A stretch of DNA of 64,000 nt from Dendrophyllia cribrosa (lineage: Eukaryota > Cnidaria > Anthozoa > Scleractinia > Dendrophylliidae). The notes beneath the pieces were generated by a model. It did no database searches and was not told the origin of the DNA. It saw only the letters and a program-made list of their open reading frames with translations. Below, one piece after another: positions 56,129 through 64,000 of the stretch (position 1 is its first letter; every line of letters begins with the position of its first letter). The stretch spans positions 54,977,284 through 55,041,283 of the forward strand of contig JAJLRJ010000003.1 of the NCBI GenBank assembly GCA_024195265.1, read 5' to 3'. The position numbers were made by a program, and so were the translations under genes.

Positions 56129-56696
56129 TCTTGTGGTAACTTTAAACTTACAGAAGTTATAAAAGAATGACGAATTGATCGAAGGATATGTGTTTTTATT
56201 AATTGTGTGGGAATGGAATGGCGTCTCGCTCCGCATTTGTATATTTTTTACATATAGTATTAAATGCCATATTCCATTATGACATCGCTTGTAAGTGAAG
56301 TACTAGCAATCATCCTGATTTTAGCAAAGTCGTCCAACCTAACACAATGTCAGTTGGACACAGATGATCAATTTGCTCGCCCGGGGATGACATTGGTTCT
56401 GTTTAAATTACAAGTCGATTCTAGGAAATAGATATACTATAGGAAATTCATAAGACTGTTTTACATTATACTTTTAATTTTACGGCCGTGGTTATTTCAG
56501 TTGTTATTCAGCTTCACCAAAGTACACTGTGAAACATCGCAATTTTTCGTTCAGTGATCGATATTTTTCTCTTTTATTCTCTTGATCATTATCTTTCGTT
56601 TTCGTTTTGTATTTGTAGTAGTTTGCTCATGGTTGGATTTTCAATCAAATAATTATTCTCTTCGGGCTTACCGGATATGATTATATTCTGAATATG

Positions 56697-57030
56697 AAAA
56701 CAACCCGCTGATTATTTACTATTTTAAATCAATTTGAGTACACACGAATCAGTGAATTACTGAATGAAAGCTTTTGTTATGACCACCTCCACATCCTTTA
56801 TTAACATTTACTCCGTACATTAAGACTATTAAAAGGTATGTGAAACTAAGAGGAGAAACGGAGAGGGATACAACCTGAAAGCGCTCATGTTACCATTCAA
56901 GGTATGTTCCCGAATTTAAGAAGAAATAAAATTAAAAAAAAGAAAAAATGGGGTCTACAACAGTGTATGATAGTGGAACTGAATAACCACCGTAGAACTA
57001 AGTTAAAACTGTCTTATTACGAATTTCCTA
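56697..57030. repeat. Segmental repeat, copy 2 of block 1
   Basis: Close copy of 53129-53463 (ACAACCCGCTGATTATTTAC ... TTACGAATTTCCTA). At 57031 the match stops abruptly at the nested insertion and the original continuation resumes near 63948. Confidence 0.85.
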
Positions 57031-57130
57031 GTGTTTATATTTCCTAGAATCGGTCTGTAATCTAAAGAAAGGACAATGTCATCCCCGAGCGTGCAAATTT
57101 ATGGAAAGCCATAACTTTCTCATGTGATTG

Positions 57131-57240
57131 AAAATTAAACAAGACTTACCTGTAAGTTGAAGTTTGATGATAATTCTGCCAAATCATTAGTAGTACAGAA
57201 GGGTTAACATGAGATGCGCACGCACCGCCGCAGGTCAGTT
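57131..57240 (-). repeat. DIRS 3'-side inverted terminal repeat
   Basis: Outer 80 bp (57131-57210) are the perfect complement of 57361-57440; the inner 32 bp (57209-57240) are the inverse of 61949-61980. Confidence 0.9.
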
Positions 57241-57360
57241 TTTAAAGACATTTTGTGATCACCTCAGCACAGCCTGACTGGCGCAGGAAATCAATAATGC
57301 TGAAGTGACAGGAAGGCATAAAGCCATGATAGGGTGGGTTCATATAAGGGTGTAATGGGC

Positions 57361-57482
57361 ATGTTAACCCTTCTGTACTACTAATGATTTGGCAGAATTA
57401 TCATCAAACTTCAACTTACAGGTAAGTCTTGTTTAATTTTCAATTCTACCAAATCATTATGTACATCCGGGTTACCATGAGA
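57361..57482 (-). repeat. DIRS internal complementary region
   Basis: Spans the virtual junction of the element's two ends: 57361-57440 complements the left terminus and 57443-57482 complements the right terminus. It lies between the recombinase stop codon and the 3' terminal repeat. Confidence 0.9.
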
Positions 57483-57583
57483 TTTTAACGCAAAGAGCAC
57501 AAAATGACAAAGTGCCCAATCAGTCTATGTCATAGCATAGTTTAATTCCACACAGCTGCAATACACATTCTACATGTATAAGC

Positions 57584-58807
57584 CTATTTGAGAACTGATA
57601 CACTCATCTGGTTTGTCACAGCAACTGGTTTGTTGTAGAATTTACGAAATGTGGACTCTTCAGTCCAACCAGCTGTAGCTAGGATTACATCAGTAGAAAC
57701 AGACGTAAGTGCTTTACTCGTTGAAGCACATCTAGTACTATGAGCAGAGAATAACTCTGTATCAATGCCTGCCTGACCTAACATGGTTTTGATCCAGCGT
57801 CCAATAGTGGACGAGGTCACTGCCCTATGTGGTTTGATGAATGATACAAGCAATTTAGTGGAATCCCTTAATTTCTCAGTAACACTCATATAGTAATCTA
57901 AAGTTTCATACACACACAGTTCCTTAACTGGGTACTTGTACAAGCGGACATTTCCAAACACTTTGCCAGGCTTGTCCTGCTTGAGGTGTTCCGTTAAGGC
58001 AAAATTAAAACATTGCTCATTTCTCTGCATATACTCTGCTGATATATCCAAAAATGTCAGTGTCTGACACCTTTGCCCTGTGGTCAGTGCAATTAACATG
58101 ACTAATTTCAAGGTGAGTTCTTTCAAATTGATCTTATCCAGAGGCCAAAATAAACTCAGGTAATCAAGAACAGTGTCCACAGGCCAAATGTTGTTGTACT
58201 TTGGCACAGGCTTGAGTTTGTTGAACACTCCTTTAAGGTATCTGCACACAAGGAAATGCTTCCCTACTGGTGTACGATCCTGATCATCACTGCCATTCAT
58301 GTCAATGTTGGAGATTGCTGAACGGGCTGTATTCAGAGCAGAGTAGCTTAAACTTTTCTCGAAGAGGCTGTGCAGGAACAAGAGCACGGCCCTTACAGAG
58401 GGATGCAGGGGATCATGTGACCCTTCACTACAAAATTGCAACCACTTGTTGATATACACTTTGTATTGTTTGTGTGTACTATCTCGCCAGGAATGCATGA
58501 TGATCTCAACAATGTCTGGCGAAAGTTCCGACTTCTGCAAGGATTGCCTGATAATTTGCATACCAGTAACTCCAGACGTCGGTGTAGTGGATGTGGACCG
58601 TCCAGAGTTGGATGAATGAGATTCTGAGCAGAAGCCTTCAGAACCCGTGGTGTGTCTATCAATAGACTCAGCACAGCTGTAAAGTATGGCTGTGTTGTCC
58701 ATAGAGGTATTATCATGATTCCCGTTGCCTGACTGTGAATTATTTGTTGCACACATCTGGAAATAAGACAAAAGGGAGGAAATGCGTAAAAGAAAAAATT
58801 TGACCAA
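57584..58807 (-). CDS. DIRS tyrosine recombinase (integrase)
   Basis: 407 residues in the ORF. The first 80 or so are low-complexity and may include non-translated frame. An N-terminal SAM-like DNA-binding region follows at about 100-175 (SWRDSTHKQYKVYINKWLQF). The catalytic domain shows the expected residues: Arg246 in TTGQRCQTL, His356-x-x-Arg359 in SAHSTRCA, Trp381 in the second-His position and the nucleophile Tyr391 in FRKFYNKP. It overlaps the upstream RT-RNase H ORF by 415 bases in another frame, as in DIRS-1. It would integrate the circular cDNA without making a target duplication. Confidence 0.93.
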   Translation of the reverse strand: MVKFFLLRISSLLSYFQMCATNNSQSGNGNHDNTSMDNTAILYSCAESIDRHTTGSEGFCSESHSSNSGRSTSTTPTSGVTGMQIIRQSLQKSELSPDIVEIIMHSWRDSTHKQYKVYINKWLQFCSEGSHDPLHPSVRAVLLFLHSLFEKSLSYSALNTARSAISNIDMNGSDDQDRTPVGKHFLVCRYLKGVFNKLKPVPKYNNIWPVDTVLDYLSLFWPLDKINLKELTLKLVMLIALTTGQRCQTLTFLDISAEYMQRNEQCFNFALTEHLKQDKPGKVFGNVRLYKYPVKELCVYETLDYYMSVTEKLRDSTKLLVSFIKPHRAVTSSTIGRWIKTMLGQAGIDTELFSAHSTRCASTSKALTSVSTDVILATAGWTEESTFRKFYNKPVAVTNQMSVSVLK

Positions 58808-60387
58808 TCAATGGAAAAAGCATCTACATACTTTGCCATTGGATGTGGTTTCCACGATACATAGGTCTCTACTTGCGCATTAAGTCTACTAGCAAAGAGA
58901 TCTATGTCTGGTTGTCCAAACAACAAGGTAATTTTCTTGAATACAGGAGCTGAAAGCATCCATTCAATATCCAAATTCAAATTGCGAGATAACTGATCAG
59001 CATCAACATTGCTAGATCCTGGAATATGGGCAGCTGAAAGCCAAATATTCTTGGCAATGGCCCAATCCCAAATTTCTCGTGCAAGGGAGTTACAATCTAA
59101 TGACTTGCATCCCCCCATGGCATTAATGTAGGAAACAGCAGTAGTGTTGTCCGACATAATCCTAACATGAATGTTACTTCTGTCATCGCACAAAGATGAC
59201 AATGAAAGTTTAACAGCTAATAACTCTAGATAATTAATGTGCTTGGCTGATTCAAGTTTGGACCATATACCACAAGTATGGTTGCCATGTTCAATTTGAG
59301 CACCCCAGCCTTTTAGAGAAGCATCAGTGTAAATTACTACGTCAGGACTGGAGTGGTGGATCTTCCTTGAAGCCGAATGAACATTAGCAGACCACCAGTG
59401 AACTTCTGTCAAGCACTCATTAGATAAGACCATGAATGCATCGAAATTCCCCTGATTCAATTTTAAGTTTCTCTCTTTATCAGCCTCGATGTGACGATAA
59501 TGGAGGGGCCCAAAATCCACCCCAGGGAAGCTTGAGACTAGTGTGCCAAGAAAAGATGCAACCTCACGGATTGTAAACTGTCTATTTGGCTGAGAAAACT
59601 TATGGCACAACTGCAAGAGCTTATCAGCTTTCTTAGTTGTAAGAGTCACCATCATGTGAATGGAATCCAAAACGAATCGTAGAAACTCTAAAGTTTGAGT
59701 CGGTATGATAACTGACTTATCAGGATGGATTGTAAAACCTAAGCTGATAATAAATTGCACTGCATGTAATGTGGCTTCCTCGCATTCCACATAATTATCT
59801 TCAAGGTAGAACGAGTCATCAATATAACCTAAACAAGTGTGACCAAGCTGACCTCTCAGAAATGCAAAGACAGGTTTCATAATTTTGGTAAAAATTCTAG
59901 GACTACTAGACAAGCCCATAGGCAAGCTAGTAAAGGCATATAACTGGTCTCTCCAAACAAATTTCAAATATTTCTGATGCTCCGATGCAATTGGTATAGA
60001 GTAATATGCATCTTTGAGGTCAATGGAGGTCATAAAGCATAATGGTCTCATAAGCTTAATAGCTGTCTCTAATGTGTCCATTTTGAAATGATGATAAGAC
60101 ACTGACTCATTCAGTTTCTTAAGGTTAAAAATTACTCTCTGAGACCCATCTTTTTTAGGTCGTGTGAAGATGGGGGATACTACCTGACCATCCTCAGGTG
60201 TGGAGAGCCTGATTATTCCTTTTTGGAGGAATTTCTCTATTTCATTGTCAATGACTGTTCGTTCAAATGCAGTAAAAAACTGTGTTCTCGTGGCATAAAT
60301 GTGAGACTCAGGTACCAGGTTAAATTCAATGTGACAGTGGGAAACTGCATCCAAGATGAATGGATCAGTTGTTATTTTCTCCCACAC
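58393..60387 (-). CDS. DIRS reverse transcriptase-RNase H
   Basis: 664 residues. Reverse transcriptase at about 45-290 with RVIFNLKKLN, the first catalytic Asp in SIDLKDAYYS (D123), LPMGLSSSPRIFTK and the YIDD box (188-191). RNase H at about 350-470 with VIYTDASLKGWGA (D355), NYLELLAV (E388), IMSDNTTAVSYIN (D413) and a final VDADQLSR. A further domain at about 490-590 (DIDLFASRLNAQ, SWKPHPMAKYVDAFSIDW, YAFPPF) matches the region of DIRS elements described as Dam-methylase-like; I cannot verify that activity. All catalytic residues are present and no stops interrupt it. Confidence 0.94.
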   Translation of the reverse strand: MWEKITTDPFILDAVSHCHIEFNLVPESHIYATRTQFFTAFERTVIDNEIEKFLQKGIIRLSTPEDGQVVSPIFTRPKKDGSQRVIFNLKKLNESVSYHHFKMDTLETAIKLMRPLCFMTSIDLKDAYYSIPIASEHQKYLKFVWRDQLYAFTSLPMGLSSSPRIFTKIMKPVFAFLRGQLGHTCLGYIDDSFYLEDNYVECEEATLHAVQFIISLGFTIHPDKSVIIPTQTLEFLRFVLDSIHMMVTLTTKKADKLLQLCHKFSQPNRQFTIREVASFLGTLVSSFPGVDFGPLHYRHIEADKERNLKLNQGNFDAFMVLSNECLTEVHWWSANVHSASRKIHHSSPDVVIYTDASLKGWGAQIEHGNHTCGIWSKLESAKHINYLELLAVKLSLSSLCDDRSNIHVRIMSDNTTAVSYINAMGGCKSLDCNSLAREIWDWAIAKNIWLSAAHIPGSSNVDADQLSRNLNLDIEWMLSAPVFKKITLLFGQPDIDLFASRLNAQVETYVSWKPHPMAKYVDAFSIDWSNFFFYAFPPFCLISRCVQQIIHSQATGIMIIPLWTTQPYFTAVLSLLIDTPRVLKASAQNLIHPTLDGPHPLHRRLELLVCKLSGNPCRSRNFRQTLLRSSCIPGEIVHTNNTKCISTSGCNFVVKGHMIPCIPL

Positions 60388-60476
60388 ATGGAGGAAATCT
60401 CGTAGCCCTCCTGCCTTAAAAGGGGGCTGATTTGAAAGAATATTAGCAATAGCACTCTGACTTACCTCTGCAGAAA

Positions 60477-61484
60477 CTATTGGGTCTTGGATGATGGGGT
60501 CTTGGGATTCTGATGGGACCGTACTTGGCCCCAGCCTGGTGCTAAAAAAGGACGACTTGTAAACCTTGATCCCCTTCCCCTGCCATTACTCTGGCTAAAG
60601 CGGCCACGACCACGCATGCCTCTACCAGATGGGACCTTATAAGGCTCCATGCGTTGCTTTGGAGTAACTTTATTGCTGAGCTTGTTAGATTTGGTAAGCT
60701 CTTCTACCTCCTTGTTAAGGTCATCCCCAAACAGAAAAGTTGACACAGCAGTAGACGGATTGCACAGTGAGACATATTGTTTGTTCAGATCAGGGCGAAT
60801 GAGATCCCTGCGTTTCAGGTTGAGATCCCTATTTGCTGATAACAATAGGACTGCTGCATGAGTCAGGGCATTTTTATGATCCCCACTAGAACTGTTACAC
60901 ACCTGGAGGACTGCATATAAACCTGAAATCAGCAATGCCTGTGTCTTCTGGAACGCAGAATCAGTGTTTCTGGTTTCCTGATGTAATTGTTGCCAAATTT
61001 GTTTATTTATCTTGGGAGCCACCAAATTGGTGCAGTTTTCAGGTCTCAGGTACTTTCCCTGTACCTCACTTAGCTTTTCTTTCGAGAGCTTTTCTGCAAG
61101 TAGACTTTTCACTATATCCGCCAAATTTGTATTTATGGCTGGAGATGTCTTTTCACCAATACTGAACTCTTGCGCAAGTGATTCGAATGAATCATTGCTT
61201 GAACCTTGACCGGCGTCAGGGTATTTTGGCTGAATAAACTCATTAATGTTGCTTTCCACCACAGCATCTGGGCTATTCTCTGTGCTGATTTGAGAACCCT
61301 CAGGCTCAGCTTCAACAGCTTCGAAGTCGACATAGACTTGATCAATAGAGTCTTTAACTTGAGCTAAGATATCCTTCTTAGCATCATCGAGAAGTTCAGT
61401 AAACATAGCCTTAAATTCTGCAGACGTGGGGGGTCCAGAATGGCCTGGCTTTCCAGACGGATCAGGCTTAGTCTTGTCACCCAT
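60477..61484 (-). CDS. DIRS gag-like ORF
   Basis: 335 residues starting MGDKTKPDPSGKPGHSGPP. An acidic N-terminal half is followed by a helical segment (QALLISGLYAVLQVC...ALTHAAVLLLSANRDLNLKR), and the C-terminus is RG-rich (SGRGMRGRGRFSQSNGRGRG), which could bind nucleic acid in place of zinc knuckles. Ninety bases separate its 3' end (60477) from the first ATG of the RT ORF (60387). Assignment as gag rests on position and composition. Confidence 0.8.
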   Translation of the reverse strand: MGDKTKPDPSGKPGHSGPPTSAEFKAMFTELLDDAKKDILAQVKDSIDQVYVDFEAVEAEPEGSQISTENSPDAVVESNINEFIQPKYPDAGQGSSNDSFESLAQEFSIGEKTSPAINTNLADIVKSLLAEKLSKEKLSEVQGKYLRPENCTNLVAPKINKQIWQQLHQETRNTDSAFQKTQALLISGLYAVLQVCNSSSGDHKNALTHAAVLLLSANRDLNLKRRDLIRPDLNKQYVSLCNPSTAVSTFLFGDDLNKEVEELTKSNKLSNKVTPKQRMEPYKVPSGRGMRGRGRFSQSNGRGRGSRFTSRPFLAPGWGQVRSHQNPKTPSSKTQ

Positions 61485-61948
61485 CGTCTATAACACAAAA
61501 CGAAGAGGTGAAGACAGGATTAGATAACTTGAAATCCAAAATGGCGGACACGTCCGCCACGTGTTTCGAAGCCGGTTTCAACAAACGGCTGAACTTCGCT
61601 TACAATCTCGTTGTAAACGGATATAAAAGTAATGGGCCGTAAAATCCCAAATAACTTTAAGAGTGAACAGGTATAAAGCGCGTTATACCTCGTTAGTTCG
61701 ACTCAGGACACGTCCTGCAGTCACTAATTTTGCCAAGTCGAGCACTGTAACACGTAACAAGACTCGCGAAATGAATAAACAGAAATGCAGGCCATTTATG
61801 ACCGAAACAGTAGTGGAACGCGTCCACTGCAAGCGAAAGACAAAATAATAAACAGAAACCAGGTAAACTTACCGTGAAATAACGGTACAGGAACCCAAAT
61901 AACAGCACGATGACAAACACGTCCGAACCTACGGCGATCGATAAGTGC

Positions 61949-62012
61949 ACTGACCTGCGGCGGTGCGTGCGCATCTCATGGTAACCCGGATGTACATAAT
62001 GATTTGGTAGAA
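61949..62012 (-). repeat. DIRS 5'-side inverted terminal repeat
   Basis: 61949-61980 is the exact inverse of 57209-57240, and 61973-62012 is the complement of 57443-57482. It abuts the foldback arm at 62013 directly. Confidence 0.9.
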
Positions 62013-62595
62013 TCATTAATCATTATGTGTTAACGTTTTGTCGTTTTGTGATGTTAGTTTTTTCATGTTGTAATTCTGATACATCGTTATGTGGTTCGGT
62101 TTTGGCACTATGTTATGAAGTTTCTAAATTATGTTTCGAGATTTTGACATTATGTGATGTGGTTCTACCATGATGTGGTGTGGTTTTATCATTATGTGGT
62201 GAGGTTACTTGATTATGTGTTGTAGTCTTGTCATTACGTGATGCGGTTGTTTCGTTATGTGGTGCGGTTCCTTCGTTATGTGGTTTCACTATTCAGCATT
62301 ATGTAATGTGGTTTCTTTATTTAGGAAATCGAGTTTACTTCCGGTGTCAAGTATTATTACTTAGGTTCCTCTCGTCCTAAGAACCCGTTTATCCAGTTTT
62401 TCTCATCCACGGACGCTTTGCGCGTAATACACAGAGTCAATAAGATAAAAGATACTTTTCGGGGGTTTGAGCGCGGGCTCATTTCCACCGCTGGAAATCG
62501 AGCCTTCTTCGTCCTTCGTCGCGAAATCATGGAAAACATTTTGAAAAAGCTCGGTTTTGACTCTATCATTCCACAATTTTCAGTCGAAAGAATCC
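62013..62595 (+). repeat. Foldback left arm (inner part)
   Basis: Starts TCATTAATCATTATGTG and is the inverse of 63284-63897. It includes the 21-bp repeat array (about 62016-62290) and the sequence leading into the SAM-domain exon. Confidence 0.85.
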
Positions 62596-62706
62596 AGCCT
62601 GCAAACGTTTCAGCATTGACTGATGAAGAGCTTTCACGTTTGGGCGTAACAACGATTGGGGATCGCCTTCGTCTCCGTGATCTTAGCTTTGTGCTGCTGC
62701 TGATCG
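62529..62706 (+). pseudogene. SAM-domain exon captured by the foldback element
   Basis: The ATG at 62529 opens a sterile-alpha-motif-like domain: MENILKKLGFDSIIPQFSVE, then IQPANVSALTDEELSRLGV and TTIGDRLRLRDL. A possible donor ATC/GTAAGA lies at 62706. The first 67 bases are also present, inverted, in the right arm. The SAM is of the kind found at the N-terminus of large cnidarian gene families, some annotated as G2E3-like; that family recollection is not verified. With only fragments present, I regard it as a captured, probably non-functional piece. Confidence 0.6.
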
Positions 62707-62713
62707 TAAGATC

Positions 62714-62994
62714 GTACGCGTGAGCATAGTTAATAGAACAAACTGGTTATGAAACTCAGTCAGTCCCTTGTTATATGGTTTTGTTCTCTATTTTTTCTGT
62801 TCGTTTGCTTTGACCCTGCACAAAACACGAAAAGTATTGAAATGCATATGAGCAACTGAGCAACACGTTCAACAAAACAATGTGCAGGGTCACGGTTCGT
62901 TCAACATAAAACAAAATAGTTTTGTACACTCTTTTTGAAATTTGTTGAGCTTCATAACCAGTTTGTTCTATTAACTATGGCGTGAGTCAGTATC
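62714..62994. mobile_element. Hairpin MITE in the foldback loop
   Basis: GCATAGTTAATAGAACAAAC...GGTTATGAA at 62722-62753 is mirrored at 62954-62986. An inner pair TGACCCTGCACAAAA / TGTGCAGGGTCA (62812 and 62881) folds within it. Confidence 0.7.
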
Positions 62995-63011
62995 GAGTCA
63001 GTAGCTGCAAA

Positions 63012-63173
63012 TAGTCTCCATGAACGCATGGCTCTGTTTACCGGTCGTAGTAGTAGAAGGGCCGATCGCAAAAGAAAGGCAGTTGGAAGACGGACTTGGA
63101 CCGTGAGCTTCGTCTGTGTCGCTGATCGACACCAGGGGGGAATTCCCACGGCCACCGAAAAACGATTGTAATT
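63012..63173 (+). pseudogene. Second fragment of the SAM-family gene
   Basis: An open frame reads HERMALFTGRSSRRADRKRK and AVGRRTWTVSFVCVADRHQG, then a stop at 63173. The RRTWT-SFVCxAD phrase resembles the segment that follows the SAM in related cnidarian proteins (recollection only). I could not find splice phases that join it cleanly to the SAM exon, and the rest of the gene is missing. Confidence 0.45.
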
Positions 63174-63283
63174 AAGAGTGGCATGCCTACGCGACTCCTA
63201 CGCGCGCGTTTTAACCTTTAAGAAGGTCAGCTCGTACGAGTATATCTTTTAGAGAACGTTCCCTTTTGTATGATATTAGGATA

Positions 63284-63935
63284 TTTCGACTGAAAATTGT
63301 GGAATGATAGAGTCAAAACCGAGCTCTTTCAAAATGTTTTCCATGATTTTGCGAGGAAGGAAAAAGAAGGCTCTATTTCCAGCGGAGGAAATGAGCCCGC
63401 GCTCAAACCCCCGAAAGGTATCTTTTATCTTATTGACTCTGTGTATTACGCGCAAAGCGTCCGTGGATGAGAAAAACTGGATAAACGGGTTCTTAGGACG
63501 AGAGGAACCTAAGTAATAATACTTGACACCGGAAGTAAACTCGATTTCCTAAATAAAGAAACCACATTACATTATGCTGAAACCACAACACATAATGGTG
63601 AAACCACATAACGAAGGAACCGCACCACATAATGAAACAACCGCATCACGTAATGACAAGACTACAACACATAATCAAGTAACCTCACCACATAATGATA
63701 AAACCACACCACATCATGGTAGAACCACATCACATAATGATCAAACCTCATCACATAATGTCAAAACCTCGAAACATAATTTAGAAACTTCATAACATAG
63801 TGCCAAAACCGAACCACATAATTACGATGTATCAGAATTACAACATGATAAAACTACATCACATAACGACAAAACGTCAACACATAATGATTAATGATCA
63901 CATAAGAAAGTTATGGCTTTCCATACAAATTGATC
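63284..63935 (-). repeat. Foldback right arm with 21-bp repeat array
   Basis: Inverse of the left arm. About a dozen 21-bp units (consensus near CCACATAATGATAAAACCACA) run from 63580 to 63890, with one off-length unit near 63830. Because 21 is a multiple of three, one frame (63574-63795) is an open heptad repeat (PHNDKTT/SHNVKTS). The arm passes uninterrupted through the site where DIRS split the left arm. Confidence 0.85.
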
Positions 63936-63947
63936 ATCCGTGTAGAA

Positions 63948-64000
63948 ATGGCACATCATGATCCGCGTACGTAAGCACTCATTTTCAAATGTAACGTACT
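63948..64000. repeat. Resumption of the segmental repeat
   Basis: TGGCACATCATGATC...GCACTCATTTTCAAAT matches 53464-53513 directly after the block 1 end. This shows that 57031-63947 is inserted DNA. Confidence 0.8.

Larger units (their letters stand above)
55331..56400. repeat. Segmental repeat, copy 2 of block 2
   Basis: Diverged direct copy of 53557-54260 (shared TTACCGATTGTCTGTACCAA, AGCTCAGTCGAAGGTGGAC and CAAAGTCGTCCAACCTAAC). It is enlarged by a LINE tail (55344-55440) and a hairpin (56003-56128) that copy 1 lacks. Confidence 0.8.
57128..62012 (-). mobile_element. DIRS-type tyrosine-recombinase retrotransposon, structurally complete
   Basis: A 4.9 kb element on the minus strand with gag-like, RT-RNase H and recombinase ORFs, all open. 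Inverted termini: 32 bp are identical between 57209-57240 and 61949-61980 (CTGACCTGCGGCGGTGCGTG core), with looser matching outward. An internal complementary region (57361-57482) contains a perfect 80-bp complement of the left end (57131-57210) joined to a 40-bp complement of the right end (61973-62012). That is the arrangement used by DIRS-1-like elements to restore their ends through a circular intermediate. No target duplication is seen, as expected for integration by a tyrosine recombinase. Confidence 0.93.
57106..63935. mobile_element. Long foldback element carrying a SAM-gene fragment, interrupted by a DIRS element
   Basis: Left arm 57106-57127 plus 62013-62595; right arm 63284-63935, inverted. 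The outer ends read AATTTNTATGGAAAGCCATAACTTTC. Arms are about 600 bp and highly similar; the loop is about 690 bp. The arms contain 21-bp tandem repeats (CCACATAATGATAAAACCACA type) and the first part of a SAM-domain exon. The DIRS retrotransposon 57128-62012 splits the left arm. I found no transposase of its own, so mobility would depend on another element or on host-mediated rearrangement. Confidence 0.75.

Overview
This window is eukaryotic and most likely from an anthozoan cnidarian, probably a stony coral. The evidence is AT-rich DNA, widely spaced introns with standard GT-AG splice sites, animal gene families (a KIAA0825/DUF4495 relative, a TNFAIP8/TIPE family gene, a lipoxygenase remnant, a SAM-domain gene fragment) and very many short inverted-repeat elements. 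There are no bacterial operons, rRNAs or CRISPR arrays. The organism call is inference and is not proven by any single feature.

Region 1 (1-28.1 kb, minus strand) is one long gene. Twelve exons joined by hand share compatible splice phases and encode about 790 residues that resemble animal KIAA0825. The gene starts near 28098 and runs off the left edge. Its introns hold most of the transposable DNA of this half: a 5.8 kb foldback element with about 730 bp arms (3053-8840), a GATC-rich minisatellite split by a MITE (12.6-13.9 kb), two tRNA-like copies in opposite orientation (17.58 and 17.93 kb), LINE 3' ends, CAGGG-type MITEs and a TTAA-flanked element.

Region 2 (28.1-33.4 kb) is mostly unannotated AT-rich DNA followed by a TNFAIP8-family gene on the minus strand. 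Its coding region is a single exon (32369-32956) behind a 5' UTR intron.

Region 3 (33.4-57 kb) is a transposon graveyard. It holds hairpin MITEs, TTAA-flanked elements, a tRNA-derived SINE, L1-like and CR1-like LINE fragments, poly-G/poly-C MITEs, a two-copy tandem duplication (about 40-44 kb), a degenerate lipoxygenase fragment with two reading-frame breaks (44.6-45.6 kb), a possible 5' end of an unknown minus-strand gene (52.4-52.7 kb) and rearranged segmental repeats (53.1-57.0 kb).

Region 4 (57.0-64.0 kb) is a nested insertion. A structurally complete DIRS-type tyrosine-recombinase retrotransposon (57128-62012: gag-like, RT-RNase H and recombinase ORFs, inverted termini and an internal complementary region) sits inside the left arm of a long foldback element. 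The undisturbed right arm preserves the empty target site. The foldback carries 21-bp repeats in its arms and a captured SAM-domain gene fragment in and beside its loop, so a transcript across it could form a long hairpin. The foldback itself interrupts one copy of the segmental repeat seen intact at 53.4 kb.

All family assignments come from reading translations and recalling families. No database search was run.
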